Shown here: piece after piece, positions 17,186 to 25,836 of the stretch
How positions within the stretch are numbered: position 1 is the stretch's first letter
How the letters are laid out: each line of letters starts with the position of its first letter
Assembly: GCF_030549615.1 (NCBI RefSeq)
Contig: NZ_CP130832.1
Location: 1,612,001-1,676,000 of the forward strand
DNA: 64,000 bases
From: Stenotrophomonas sp. 610A2
GTDB lineage: Bacteria > Pseudomonadota > Gammaproteobacteria > Xanthomonadales > Xanthomonadaceae
Reading direction: 5' to 3'
The notes under the pieces: model-generated
Database searches by the model: none
The model's input: only the letters and a program-made list of their open reading frames with translations
What the model was told of the DNA's origin: nothing
Program-made: the position numbers and the translations under genes

Positions 17186-18307
17186 CTAGTCATCGGTCTC
17201 TATCTGGCCGATCTCCAGTGATACGCGGCTTCCATCCAGCAGTCCACGGCTGAGCTTCCCATCCTCGATGAAAAGCAGCTCGCCGTTCTCGCCGTTCTTG
17301 ATGCTGCTGTCGATGGCGATGATGCGGTCGCCGTGGAAGCTGCTGACATGGGGCATCGAGGTATGGCCGACCACGATGCGCTTGAGGCCAAGCTGATCGA
17401 GCACGGCTTGTACGCCGGGTGTATCCAGCTGGCCGTTGAAATAGCCGCGGTACCAGATCGGGCTGGTCTTGCCGTCGTATAGCGGCGCGGTGGCGGGGTC
17501 GGCCTTCACCTCGGCCTTGGGGCGGCCCAGCGAGGCCTGGTAGGCGGCGTTTGTGCTGGCCGGATCAAGTGCCAGCTGCACCGCCTCCGGCGAGATGCCA
17601 CCGTGCAGGAACAAGGTGTCGCCGATGCGTAGCAATACCGGACGGGTGCGCAGCCACTGGCCAATCACCGAGTCACTGCCGTACAGCTGCGGGTAGCTGC
17701 GGCCCAGCAGCTGCGCGCTGCGCAGGTATTTGGGATTGACGTAGCGCAGGTCGTCGTAGAGCACCATGGTTTCGTGGTTGCCAAGCACGAAGTGGACCGC
17801 GCCGCCGGCTTGCGCGGCCTGCTGCTGCAGGCTGTAGAGCAGCCAGAAGGCCTCGGTGACCTGCGGACCACGGTCGAAGACGTCGCCGGCGATCACCAGT
17901 GTGTCCTGACCCAGTGTCCAGTTGTCGTCGCCGTCGATAACGCCGTTGGCGCGCAGCAAGCGGCGCAGCAGATCGTACTGGCCATGGATATCGGAGACGG
18001 CGACGATGCGCGGCACGCCGGGCAGCACCGCGTTGGCTGGAGTAGCAATTGGCGCTATGTGCAGTGGATGCGGATAGCCGCATTCGGGTGCAAGTCCGCG
18101 CGCGACTGCACGTGCTCCCTTGAGTTTCCGCGAAATCACACGGTCGTCGCAGATCCACTGCGCCTGCAGGCGTTTGCCATCGCGGAACACATAGGGGCCA
18201 TCGGCCTGCACATGCTCGGCCGGCTGTGCAACCTCGCGGGCACCGGCGTGCAGGACGGGCAGGGCGGTGCACAGCAGTGCGATGAGCAGGGGGCGGACGA
18301 AGGGCAT
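17186..18307 (-). CDS. Secreted calcineurin-like metallophosphoesterase
   Basis: 373 residues. A signal peptide (MPFVRPLLIALLCTALPVLHAGA) is followed by a short N-terminal region with two Cys (WICDD, PECGYP) and the phosphoesterase core: VAVSDIHGQYD, VIAGDVFDRGPQ, FVLGNHETM, FLHGGIS and RIVVGHTSMP. These are all metal- and phosphate-binding motifs of the PPP/ApaH-like family, so a dinuclear-metal phosphatase acting in the periplasm is likely; substrate unknown (protein phosphate or a nucleotide). The start at 18307 gives a normal signal peptide; an upstream start at 18376 would add 23 polar residues. No clear operon partner: the diguanylate cyclase upstream is separated by 96 bases on the same strand. 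Confidence 0.85.
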   Translation of the reverse strand: MPFVRPLLIALLCTALPVLHAGAREVAQPAEHVQADGPYVFRDGKRLQAQWICDDRVISRKLKGARAVARGLAPECGYPHPLHIAPIATPANAVLPGVPRIVAVSDIHGQYDLLRRLLRANGVIDGDDNWTLGQDTLVIAGDVFDRGPQVTEAFWLLYSLQQQAAQAGGAVHFVLGNHETMVLYDDLRYVNPKYLRSAQLLGRSYPQLYGSDSVIGQWLRTRPVLLRIGDTLFLHGGISPEAVQLALDPASTNAAYQASLGRPKAEVKADPATAPLYDGKTSPIWYRGYFNGQLDTPGVQAVLDQLGLKRIVVGHTSMPHVSSFHGDRIIAIDSSIKNGENGELLFIEDGKLSRGLLDGSRVSLEIGQIETDD

Positions 18308-18403
18308 GGCGTGGTTCCGTGGCGGGTGACCTGTCGCACCCGCCTGCAGCCTATGCCGGTGCTGCTGCAGCGGCATGTGCTATCGGTTGGTTGCGTGGCC
18401 TGC

Positions 18404-19837
18404 TCAGTCGCGCCGCAATGCGTTGCGTCCCGGCGCAGTTGGCAAGGTATCGCTGCCGAGCACCACCCGGTTGCGGCCCTGCTTCTTGGCCTGGTACATG
18501 GCCGCGTCGGCACGCGCCATCACCCGCTCGTAGTCCGGATGGCCGTCGTACAGCGCGACGCCGATGCTGGCGCTGATCGGCAGCAGATGGCCATCGGCCA
18601 AGGTGACGGGGCTGTCGACGATGCGCCGACACAGGCCGTCGGCGATCACCATCGCCTGATGGTCTTCCACTGCCACCAGCACCACCACGAACTCCTCGCC
18701 GCCGTAGCGGAATACGTAATCGCTGCCGCGGGTGAACTGGGTGAGGATGCCGGCCACATGTTGCAGGGCGCGGTCGCCGGCTTCGTGGCCGTGTTCGTCA
18801 TTGATCGCCTTGAAGTGATCCAGATCCAGCAGCAGCACGGCGAAGCTGTCACCAGACTTCTCCGCCAGCTCGATCTCGCGGCGCAGCACTGTTGGCAGGA
18901 AGCGCCGGTTCAGCAGGTTGGTCAAGGCATCGCAGCCGGCATCCAGTTCGCCAATGCGCTCGAACAACATGCCCAGCAAGGTACGGATCTGGCTGACCTT
19001 GGAGCGGACGTCCTGCAACTGGGCAGAGCGGGCAGCGGGAGTGCTGTCCTGCTGCAAGGTGTGCTCCAGCAATTGGTCGACCTCGTCGACCAGGCCGCTG
19101 ATCTGCCGGGTCTCGGTGCTTTCGCCGAAGCTCGGGATGCCCTTGTGGTTGAACCACAGCCCGAATTCCGAACGTGCCAGGGTCTGGAAGCTGCCGAGGT
19201 CGCCTTGCGCGGCCAGGGCGTACAGCAGGGTGTTTTCCCAATCCAGCAGCAGTGCACGCTGGCGCTCGCGTTCGGTGCTGACGTTCTGCACCAGCGAGAA
19301 CAAGCGGTAAGCGGCATCCGTGCGTGAGGAACGTTCCCGTGCATTGGAATAGGCCAGTGTCATACCCTCCAGCGCGATGTCGAACGAGGCGGTGAGGCTG
19401 GCGATGGCCGCGTGTGCGGTTTCGCCGTGCCCGGCCTGCTCGCCGATCAGCTGGAAAAGGCGTTGCTTCAGCACGCGCGTGCCACGGGTAACCAGGTCCA
19501 CCGGGATGCCCACGCGCGCATGCACGTCGCCGATGACGCGCTGGTTGGCGATCAACTGTTCGACGTCGGCCGGGGTGGCGCGCAGCAGGTCCCTGACCCA
19601 GCGCTGCATCGCCGGTTGCAGGCGCACCCGTACCTGATCATGTGACATCGAGCGTGAGGCACGCGCGTCGTTCATCATGACCTTGTAAAAATGCGCGGCC
19701 AGTTCAGCGGCATGCGCATCGGCAAGGCTTGCCAGCACATGGCTTGCATCGGCGCCAGCGGCGGTGAGGCTTTGTTTCCAGGCGCTGGCGAGTGCGTTGC
19801 TGTCGTTGTCGGTGGATGGTGCGGGGGCGATGTTCAT
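18404..19837 (-). CDS. Globin-coupled oxygen-sensor diguanylate cyclase (DosC-like)
   Basis: 477 residues. Residues 15-165 are a globin sensor domain: NQRVIGDVHARVGIPVDLVTRG has the proximal heme His 106, comparable with His 98 of E. coli DosC. A helical linker follows (170-300). The GGDEF domain (305-460) has LLLDLDHFKAINDEHGHEAGD and active-site RYGGEEF (GGEEF 379-383). An RxxD inhibitory site, RGSD (370-373), lies exactly five residues before it, so product feedback is expected. It makes c-di-GMP in response to oxygen or other gases in the cytosol. No phosphodiesterase partner (DosP) is adjacent. Confidence 0.92.
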   Translation of the reverse strand: MNIAPAPSTDNDSNALASAWKQSLTAAGADASHVLASLADAHAAELAAHFYKVMMNDARASRSMSHDQVRVRLQPAMQRWVRDLLRATPADVEQLIANQRVIGDVHARVGIPVDLVTRGTRVLKQRLFQLIGEQAGHGETAHAAIASLTASFDIALEGMTLAYSNARERSSRTDAAYRLFSLVQNVSTERERQRALLLDWENTLLYALAAQGDLGSFQTLARSEFGLWFNHKGIPSFGESTETRQISGLVDEVDQLLEHTLQQDSTPAARSAQLQDVRSKVSQIRTLLGMLFERIGELDAGCDALTNLLNRRFLPTVLRREIELAEKSGDSFAVLLLDLDHFKAINDEHGHEAGDRALQHVAGILTQFTRGSDYVFRYGGEEFVVVLVAVEDHQAMVIADGLCRRIVDSPVTLADGHLLPISASIGVALYDGHPDYERVMARADAAMYQAKKQGRNRVVLGSDTLPTAPGRNALRRD

Positions 19838-19973
19838 GCGTACGACCGGTAAAGTGCCAAGAGGCAGCCGATCATTATCGGCAGGAACAACAGATTTCTG
19901 AGGGGTTGGTGTTGATGATTGGATTCACCGTTTGTTCAAGTTGGATTGTGTTTGCAGGCGTCGAGATGGCTCG

Positions 19974-20771
19974 GTGATCAGCGCCGGCCCATTTCCGTTG
20001 ATGGCCCTGGTTGCGTTGTTGGCGCTGGCAATTGGCTGGTTCTTCGCACGTGCGCTGGCGCCTGCCGAAGACGGCATGCGCAGTCGCGCCGGCGCGGTGG
20101 TGCTCGATGCCTTCCTGCTTGGCCTGCTGGGTGCGCGCTTGGCACATGTGGCGATGCACGCCAGCGACTATCTGTCGCAACCGCTGTCCATCATCCGTCT
20201 GGGTGATGGGGGTTATTCGATCTGGGCTGGCCTGCTGGTCGCGGTGGCCTATGCGTTGTGGAAGAGCCGCCAGCGCATTCTGCGCAAACCGGTGTTGTTG
20301 GGGCTGGTTGCTGGTGCGGCGTTCTGGGCAATAGGCGGCATGGCTTTGTTCGCGTTGCAGCGCTCATCCATTCCGCTGCCGGATGCGGTATTGGTCGATA
20401 TGCAGGACCAGCCAGCGCCGTTGAAAGCATTTGCCGGCAAACCGACCGTGATCAATCTCTGGGCGACCTGGTGCGGACCGTGCCGACGCGAGATGCCGGT
20501 GCTTGCACAGGCGCAGCAGGCACATCCGCAGGTGCAGTTCGTATTCGCCAATCAGGGCGAGACCCGCGATGAGGTCGCCGACTATCTGCGTGCCGAGAAC
20601 ATGCAGTTGGGCAATGTGCTGCTGGATGCCGAGTCGCGGGTGATGCAGCAGACCGGCGCCCGGGCATTGCCAACAACGCTGTTCTTTGGCGCCGATGGGC
20701 GGCTGCGCAATGTGCATATGGGCGAGCTGTCGCGCGCCACCCTCGAAGCGCGCCTGCGCGAAATGCAATAA
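19974..20771 (+). CDS. Membrane protein with Lgt-like N-terminus fused to a TlpA/ResA-type thioredoxin domain
   Basis: 265 residues from the GTG at 19974. The N-terminal 140 residues have about four hydrophobic helices and resemble prolipoprotein diacylglyceryl transferase: a start like Lgt (ISAGPFPLMALVALLAL), GARLAHVAMHASDYLSQPLSII (53-74) and GGYSIWAGLL (79-88). At the place of Lgt's catalytic HGG the sequence reads WAG, so transferase activity is unlikely. Residues 145-265 are a thioredoxin fold with LWATWCGPCRREMPV (Cys 167, Cys 170) and the cis-Pro ALPTTLF. It probably faces the periplasm and handles disulfides, perhaps feeding electrons to DsbG encoded 24 bases downstream. An alternative TTG start at 19932 would add a Cys-rich, basic 14-residue leader. 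Confidence 0.75.
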   Translation: MISAGPFPLMALVALLALAIGWFFARALAPAEDGMRSRAGAVVLDAFLLGLLGARLAHVAMHASDYLSQPLSIIRLGDGGYSIWAGLLVAVAYALWKSRQRILRKPVLLGLVAGAAFWAIGGMALFALQRSSIPLPDAVLVDMQDQPAPLKAFAGKPTVINLWATWCGPCRREMPVLAQAQQAHPQVQFVFANQGETRDEVADYLRAENMQLGNVLLDAESRVMQQTGARALPTTLFFGADGRLRNVHMGELSRATLEARLREMQ

Positions 20772-20795
20772 CTCCTTTCCTGAAAGAGACACACG

Positions 20796-21602
20796 ATGAT
20801 GCGTTCCCGTTCGATGTTGCTGTTGTTGTCCGCCATGACGCTGACGCCGCTGGCGTGCGCGCAGACCCCCGCGCCGCCGGCTGCTACCGCGGCCAAGCCG
20901 GCTGCGGCCAATGAACCTGCAGTAGTGAAGACCCTGCGCTCGCAGGGCGTGGAGTTCATGGGGACGTTCGAAACGCCGGTCGGCCTGACCGGCTATGCCG
21001 GTGTTGCTGGACAGCGCCCGCTTGGTGTCTATGTTTCCAAGGACGGCGAGTACGCGGTGGTTGGCACCTTGGTCAATGCCAAGGGTGAGGACGTCAGCGC
21101 CGCCAAGCTCAAGGAGCTGGTGACCGGGCCGATGGGCCAGCAGGCCTGGGCCAAGGTGGAAGCCAGCCATTGGGTACGCGATGGCAAGGCCGATGCGCCG
21201 CGCGTCATCTATTCCTTCAGCGACCCGAACTGCCCGTACTGCAACCGTTTCTGGGAAGCGGCGCAGCCATGGGTAGCCGCAGGCAAGGTGCAGATCCGGC
21301 AGATTCTGGTCGGCGTGATCCGTGAGGACAGTGCCAACAAGGCCGCCGCGATTCTGGGTGCAGCCTCGCCGGAGCAGGCCTTGATCCAGAACGAGCGCGA
21401 CTTCGCCAAGGGCGGCATCAAGCCGCTGGCGACGGTGCCAGCGGCAGTGCAGGCCAAGCTGAGCGCCAATGAAGCGTTGATGCTGGATCTGGGCTTCCAG
21501 GGCACCCCCGGCATCCTGTTCAAGGACGCCGACGGCACGGTGCAGATGCGTTCTGGCATGCCGCAGGGCGATGACATGCAGACGGTGCTCGGCCCGCGCT
21601 GA
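20796..21602 (+). CDS. dsbG: Periplasmic thiol:disulfide interchange protein DsbG
   Basis: 268 residues. A signal peptide (MMRSRSMLLLLSAMTLTPLACA) is followed by an Ala/Pro-rich linker, an N-terminal dimerisation domain (40-115) and a thioredoxin domain with SFSDPNCPYCNRFW (CPYC 146-149). The stretches VQIRQILVGVIREDSANKAAAIL and LSANEALMLDLGFQGTPGILF match E. coli DsbG closely, including the cis-Pro loop. DsbG reduces sulfenylated cysteines or isomerises disulfides in the periplasm and must be kept reduced. The signal has a Cys at residue 21 but Pro at lipobox -3, so lipidation is doubtful. It follows the thioredoxin-fusion gene closely. Confidence 0.88.
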   Translation: MMRSRSMLLLLSAMTLTPLACAQTPAPPAATAAKPAAANEPAVVKTLRSQGVEFMGTFETPVGLTGYAGVAGQRPLGVYVSKDGEYAVVGTLVNAKGEDVSAAKLKELVTGPMGQQAWAKVEASHWVRDGKADAPRVIYSFSDPNCPYCNRFWEAAQPWVAAGKVQIRQILVGVIREDSANKAAAILGAASPEQALIQNERDFAKGGIKPLATVPAAVQAKLSANEALMLDLGFQGTPGILFKDADGTVQMRSGMPQGDDMQTVLGPR

Positions 21603-21682
21603 TCACTGAACCGGGCGGCGGCGATGTAATAGTCTCCGCCGCCACTGGCTGACTAAGCTGGCGCCGCAATGAGGAGCCAGCC

Positions 21683-22678
21683 ATGAGTCACGACCACAAC
21701 CACCTGCCCAGCGAAATCCGCCACGAGAAACCATTGTGGTGGGCGCTGGGGCTGACCACCGCCTACCTGGTGGTCGAAGTCATCGGCGCGTTCTGGACCA
21801 ACAGCCTGGCGCTGTTGTCCGATGCCGCACATATGGCGACCGATGCCATCGGCCTGATGATCGCCTTGACCGCGGTTCGCCTGAGCCGGCGTCCGCCCGA
21901 TGCCAAGCGCACTTATGGTTATGCGCGCCTGGAGGCCTTGGGCGCGGTGGCCAATGGCCTGCTGTTGTTCGGTGTGGGCATCTACATCCTGTTTGAGGCC
22001 GCGCAGCGCTTCCAGCAGCCGCAGGACATTGCTTCCACCGGCATGATGTGGGTGGCGGCTTTTGGACTGGTGGTGAACCTGATCGCGATGCGCCTGCTCA
22101 GTGCTGGCAGCGGCGAGAGCTTGAACGTCAAGGGCGCCTACCTGGAAGTGTGGAGTGACATGCTCGGCTCGGTGGCGGTGATTGCTGGCGGCCTGATCAT
22201 CCACTTCACTGGTTGGACGCTGGTGGATCCGATTCTTGCGGTGCTGATCGGCTTGTGGGTACTGCCGCGCACCTGGGTGCTGCTGCGCGATGCGATCAAC
22301 GTATTGCTTGAGGGCGTGCCGAAAGGTGTGGTGCTGGCGGATATCGAGCAGGCCTTGCGTGGTTTCCCAGGAGTGGCCGGTACCCATGATCTGCATGTGT
22401 GGGCGTTGGCATCGAGCACGCCGGCATTGACCGTGCACGTGGTGATGAATGACGGCCAGTCACCGGATGCCTTGCGTCGGCAGTTGGCAGACATGCTGCA
22501 CGAGCGGTTTGATATCGATCATGTGACGGTGCAGGTTGAAGCGGATCACTGCGGTGATGATTGTGCCGAGAAGAAGGCCGATGCTGGTCACGATCACGAT
22601 CACGATCACGATCACGATCATGAAGGTCATGCGCATGGGCCGGATGATCAAGGCCATCACGGCCATGTGCATCGCTAG
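21683..22678 (+). CDS. Zinc/cobalt/cadmium CDF exporter, CzcD type
   Basis: 331 residues. An N-terminal His/Asp stretch (MSHDHNH) precedes six membrane helices: LLSDAAHMATDAIGL (Asp 47, His 50, Asp 54) in helix 2 and AYLEVWSDMLGSVAVIAGG in helix 5, both typical of CzcD-type transporters. A C-terminal domain (THDLHVWALASSTPALTVHVV) follows, then a metal-binding tail rich in His-Asp pairs (about 300-331). It exports Zn2+ and similar ions from the cytosol in exchange for protons. The tail is encoded by a hexamer tandem repeat. It has its own start with GAGGAGCC upstream. Downstream are repeats and a bidirectional terminator. Confidence 0.9.
   Translation: MSHDHNHLPSEIRHEKPLWWALGLTTAYLVVEVIGAFWTNSLALLSDAAHMATDAIGLMIALTAVRLSRRPPDAKRTYGYARLEALGAVANGLLLFGVGIYILFEAAQRFQQPQDIASTGMMWVAAFGLVVNLIAMRLLSAGSGESLNVKGAYLEVWSDMLGSVAVIAGGLIIHFTGWTLVDPILAVLIGLWVLPRTWVLLRDAINVLLEGVPKGVVLADIEQALRGFPGVAGTHDLHVWALASSTPALTVHVVMNDGQSPDALRRQLADMLHERFDIDHVTVQVEADHCGDDCAEKKADAGHDHDHDHDHDHEGHAHGPDDQGHHGHVHR
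22588..22623 (+). repeat. In-frame hexanucleotide tandem repeat in the zinc exporter gene
   Basis: TCACGA occurs five times in a row (22588-22617), then TCATGA. Each unit encodes one Asp-His pair of the metal-binding tail, so gain or loss of a unit alters tail length without a frameshift. Confidence 0.85.
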
Positions 22679-22700
22679 ACGTCCGGTGGCTTTTCGGCAT

Positions 22701-22800
22701 TGTAGGAGCGGCGTAAGCCGCGAAGCTGAGGCTGCTGAAATCACCGGAATCACGGCAATCTGATTGATCTGTGCCTTCGCGGCTTACGCTGCTCCTGCAA
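22701..22800. repeat. Inverted pair of REP-type elements
   Basis: GTAGGAGCGGCGTAAGCCGC (22702-22721) and its near reverse complement (22774-22800) face each other across 50 bases. The same family recurs at 43688-43900. Such bipartite REP pairs are usually mobilised by RAYT transposases; none is in this window. Confidence 0.75.
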
Positions 22801-22832
22801 AATCGGGGGCTCGGCATTTTCTGTAAGGCCCC

Positions 22833-22855
22833 TGCCGAGCATGGCTCGGCACTAC
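22833..22855 (-). repeat. SMAG repeat (single copy)
   Basis: TGCCGAGCATGGCTCGGCA followed by CTAC, that is, on the minus strand a GTAG end and a 7-bp stem around CATGG. This is the Stenotrophomonas GTAG-type intergenic repeat. Confidence 0.8.
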
Positions 22856-22860
22856 AGCTG

Positions 22861-22898
22861 GAATGAAAAACGGAGCCCTTCGGCTCCGTTTTTCATTC
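22861..22898. terminator. Bidirectional terminator between the zinc exporter and the fatty-acid oxidation gene
   Basis: A perfect 17-bp stem (22861-22877 with 22882-22898) around CTTC, with GGAGCC/GGCTCC core and A/T runs on both sides. It lies 18 bases before the end of the convergent gene. Confidence 0.9.
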
Positions 22899-22915
22899 GA
22901 TCAACTGCTAGAAGC

Positions 22916-24991
22916 TCAGACTACCGGCTCACGCAGCTCCGGCATGTCCCAGCCCTGGCGCGGCGCAAAGCGATCACCATGCCGCGCCTGCAAGGTCTTC
23001 AACTTCTCAACCAGGACATCCACGCCAGTCGCGCGGATATGCTGGATCGGGCCGCCACGGAACGGGGCGAAACCTGTGCCGAAGATCACGCCGGCATCGA
23101 GCAGGTCGGCATCGGCGACCACGCCCTCGTGCAGGCAGGCCACGGCTTCGTTGAGCAACGGCAGGATCAAGCGGTCTTCCAGATCCGACGGTGCCTGGTA
23201 GTCCTTGGCCACTTCCGGCTTAACCGCGCGGCCGTTCTCCCACTTGTAGATGCCCTGGCCATCCTTCTTGCCGCGCTTGTTCGGCTCGACGGTCGCCAGT
23301 GCAGCCGGGATCTGCAGGCCGAGGAAGGGCGCCAGCTCCTTGCCCACGCCAGCGGCGACGTCCAGGCCAACCGTATCCAGCAGCTCGATCGGGCCCATCG
23401 GCATGCCGAACTTGAGCGCCGCCTTGTCGATCACCGGGCCGGGGATGCCTTCGGCATATGCGGTGGCGGCTTCCAGCATGTACGGGAACAGCACGCGGTT
23501 GACCAGGAAGCCGGGCGTGCCGGCCACCGGCACCGGGAACTTGCCCAGCGCCTTGCAGAACGCAGCCAGGCGCTTCTCGGTCTCCGGTGCCATGCCGTCG
23601 TGGTGGATGATTTCCACCAGCGGCATCTGTGCAACCGGGTTGAAGTAATGCAGGCCGGCAAACTGCGCCGGGCGCTGGATATGGTCACGCAGCTCGACCA
23701 GCGGGATCGAGGAGGTATTGGTGGTCAGCAGCGCATCGGCCTTCATCTTCGGCTCCAGCGTCTGGTACAGCGCACGCTTGGCTTCCGGGTTCTCGATGAT
23801 GGCCTCGATCACCAGATCGGCCTGGGCCACGCCGTCACCGGCCAGATCGGCCTTCAGTCGTGCGGCGACTTCCGGGCGCTTGCTCTCATCGCGCACCTTC
23901 TTGTCGAACAGCGCCTGCGCGCGGGTCATGGCCGGATCGATGAAACGCTGCTCGCGGTCCTGCAAGGTCACGTTGAAGCCCTTGTAGGCCGCCCATGCAG
24001 CGATGTCGCCGCCCATCACGCCGGCACCGACCACGTGCACATGCTTGATGCCCGAATCCTTGCCGCCCAATCCCTTGAGCCGTTCGGTGAGGAAGAAGAT
24101 GCGGATCAGGTTGCGCGCGGTCGGGCTGCTGGCCAGCTTGACCACGGCGCGGCGCTCGGCATCCAGACGCTTCTGGATCGGGCTGCCGCCGGTGCGCTCC
24201 CAGGTGCTGATCAGCGCATAGGGCGCCGGGTATTGGTCCTTCTTGGCCTTGCGTGCGACCTGCTTGGCCATCTGCGGGGCGAGGATCTTGCGGGCCAGGA
24301 AGGTATTGGTGGCCCAGGCGGTGGCGCGCTGCTTGAACGGGCGGGTCACGCCGGTCTGCAGCAGCGCGATGGCCGCATCGACCAGCACCGCCGGGGCGGC
24401 GACCTTGTCGACCAGTCCGATCGCACGCGCAGCCGAGGCCGACAAGGTGCGGCCGGTCAGCATCATGTCCATCGCCGCTGGTGCGCCGACCAGTTGGGGC
24501 AGGCGCGAACTGCCGCCCCAACCCGGGAAGATGCCCAGCTGGGTCTCCGGCAGGCCGATGCGGGTGGATTGGTCGTTGGACGCCACGCGGTAACGGCAGG
24601 CCAGCGCCAGCTCGGTGCCGCCGCCCAGGCAGTGACCGTGGATCGCGGCGACGGTCGGGCAGGGCAGCTCGGCCAGCTTCTGGTAGACGCTCTGGCCGCG
24701 GCGGATGGCGTCATTGACGGTGCCGCGACGGTCGAACTCCTGGAATTCCTTCAGGTCGGCGCCAGCGATGAAGCCGGCCGCCTTGGTCGAACGCACCACC
24801 ACGCCCTTGGGCGGGTCGATGGCCAGCCGCTCGACGATGTCGCCCAGTTCCAGCAGCACGTCCTGCGACATGGCATTGACCGGGCTGTCCTTGCGGTCGA
24901 GGCTGAGCACTGCCACGCCATCCTCGCGCAGCTCGGTTTGCCAATGATTGAAGCGGAGCCCGTCGAAGCCTGAGAGCATGGGACGTTCCAT
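22916..24991 (-). CDS. Enoyl-CoA hydratase/3-hydroxyacyl-CoA dehydrogenase (FadJ/FadB-type)
   Basis: 691 residues, a two-domain beta-oxidation enzyme. The crotonase half (15-210) has AGFIAGADLKEF, HGHCLGGGTELALACRYRVA and GLPETQLGIFPGWGGSSRLPQL, with the two catalytic Glu positions kept. The dehydrogenase half (from about 315) has the NAD site VHVVGAGVMGGDIAAWAA, LLTTNTSSIPLVEL, FAGLHYFNPVAQMPLVEI (catalytic His) and FLVNRVLFPYMLEA. It hydrates enoyl-CoA and oxidises the 3-hydroxyacyl-CoA in the cytosol. No thiolase is adjacent, but one is encoded at 46930-48105. Divergently arranged from rpoE. The start could also be the ATG at 24979. Confidence 0.88.
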   Translation of the reverse strand: MERPMLSGFDGLRFNHWQTELREDGVAVLSLDRKDSPVNAMSQDVLLELGDIVERLAIDPPKGVVVRSTKAAGFIAGADLKEFQEFDRRGTVNDAIRRGQSVYQKLAELPCPTVAAIHGHCLGGGTELALACRYRVASNDQSTRIGLPETQLGIFPGWGGSSRLPQLVGAPAAMDMMLTGRTLSASAARAIGLVDKVAAPAVLVDAAIALLQTGVTRPFKQRATAWATNTFLARKILAPQMAKQVARKAKKDQYPAPYALISTWERTGGSPIQKRLDAERRAVVKLASSPTARNLIRIFFLTERLKGLGGKDSGIKHVHVVGAGVMGGDIAAWAAYKGFNVTLQDREQRFIDPAMTRAQALFDKKVRDESKRPEVAARLKADLAGDGVAQADLVIEAIIENPEAKRALYQTLEPKMKADALLTTNTSSIPLVELRDHIQRPAQFAGLHYFNPVAQMPLVEIIHHDGMAPETEKRLAAFCKALGKFPVPVAGTPGFLVNRVLFPYMLEAATAYAEGIPGPVIDKAALKFGMPMGPIELLDTVGLDVAAGVGKELAPFLGLQIPAALATVEPNKRGKKDGQGIYKWENGRAVKPEVAKDYQAPSDLEDRLILPLLNEAVACLHEGVVADADLLDAGVIFGTGFAPFRGGPIQHIRATGVDVLVEKLKTLQARHGDRFAPRQGWDMPELREPVV

Positions 24992-25148
24992 CCGGTTGTG
25001 TATGGAGAAGACCGCTATGATCCAGAGGTTGTTTCCCTGCCGTCAAATCCCAATGTCAGGAAGTGTGTTGGGCTTATCTGGTCAGCGCCCCCGGAGGTTA
25101 GCCGAACGGGAGTTAAAAGCTGGTGCGGTGCCGCTGGGACGGGGTGCT

Positions 25149-25175
25149 GAACTTTTGCCGCGAACAGCGGTCTTA
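25149..25175 (+). promoter_or_regulatory. Candidate sigma-E type promoter for rpoE
   Basis: GAACTT (25149-25154), a 16-base spacer and TCTTA (25171-25175) resemble the ECF sigma-E consensus (GGAACTT, 16 bases, TCTGA). It lies 40 bases before the rpoE start, which would give autoregulation as in other rpoE operons. Confidence 0.55.
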
Positions 25176-25215
25176 TTGCCTGACGTCGGTTGGGCTGACA
25201 GGAGTGCGGCCCGTT

Positions 25216-25836
25216 ATGGCCGAGGTTGAAACACCGCAGGAGCTGGACCTGGAACTGGTCCGGCGTGTGCAGCGCGGCGAAAGCGCGGCGTTCGATGTGT
25301 TGGTACGCAAGTACCAGCATCGGATCATCGCGTTGATCGGGCGCTACATCGCCGACTGGAGTGAATGTCAGGACGTGGCCCAGGACACTTTCGTGCGCGC
25401 TTACCGTGCGCTCGGGAATTTCCGTGGCGACGCCCAGTTCTATACCTGGTTGCATCGGATCGCAGTGAATACCGCAAAAAACTACCTGGCAGCACACAAC
25501 CGGCGCCCCCCCACCGACGACATCGAGATCGGCGACGCCGAGCAGTTCGACAGTGGGGTCCGCTTGCGCGACAACGACACGCCCGAGCGTGAGTTGATGC
25601 GCCAGGAACTGGAACAGACCGTGATGAAGGCGGTTGATGCGTTGCCCGAAGAGCTGCGCTCAGCCATTACGTTGCGAGAGGTGGAAGGCATGAGTTACGA
25701 GGATATCGCGCAGAAAATGGGATGCCCGATCGGCACGGTGCGGTCGCGGATCTTCCGTGCCCGCGAGGCCATCGATACACAGCTGCGTCCCTTGCTGGAT
25801 ACCCCCAGCGCTACCCGTGAACGGAGTCGCGTATGA
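25216..25836 (+). CDS. rpoE: ECF sigma factor RpoE (sigma-E)
   Basis: 206 residues. Region 2 has DLELVRRVQRGESAAFDVLVRKY and SECQDVAQDTFVRAYRALGNFRGDAQFYTWLHRIAVNTAKNYL; region 4 has ALPEELRSAITLREVEGMSYEDIAQKMGCPIGTVRSRIFRAREAI with the helix-turn-helix. It is close to E. coli RpoE and Pseudomonas AlgU. It directs transcription of envelope-stress genes and is held inactive by the anti-sigma factor encoded next. The start MAEVETPQ at 25216 matches the family; an upstream in-frame codon at 25123 would run through the candidate promoter. It overlaps the next gene by ATGA. Confidence 0.95.
   Translation: MAEVETPQELDLELVRRVQRGESAAFDVLVRKYQHRIIALIGRYIADWSECQDVAQDTFVRAYRALGNFRGDAQFYTWLHRIAVNTAKNYLAAHNRRPPTDDIEIGDAEQFDSGVRLRDNDTPERELMRQELEQTVMKAVDALPEELRSAITLREVEGMSYEDIAQKMGCPIGTVRSRIFRAREAIDTQLRPLLDTPSATRERSRV

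Noticed and set aside
22916..24973. Long open frame on the plus strand opposite the fatty-acid oxidation gene
   Set aside because: It is the antisense shadow of a clear enzyme; composition and lack of domain show it is not a gene.
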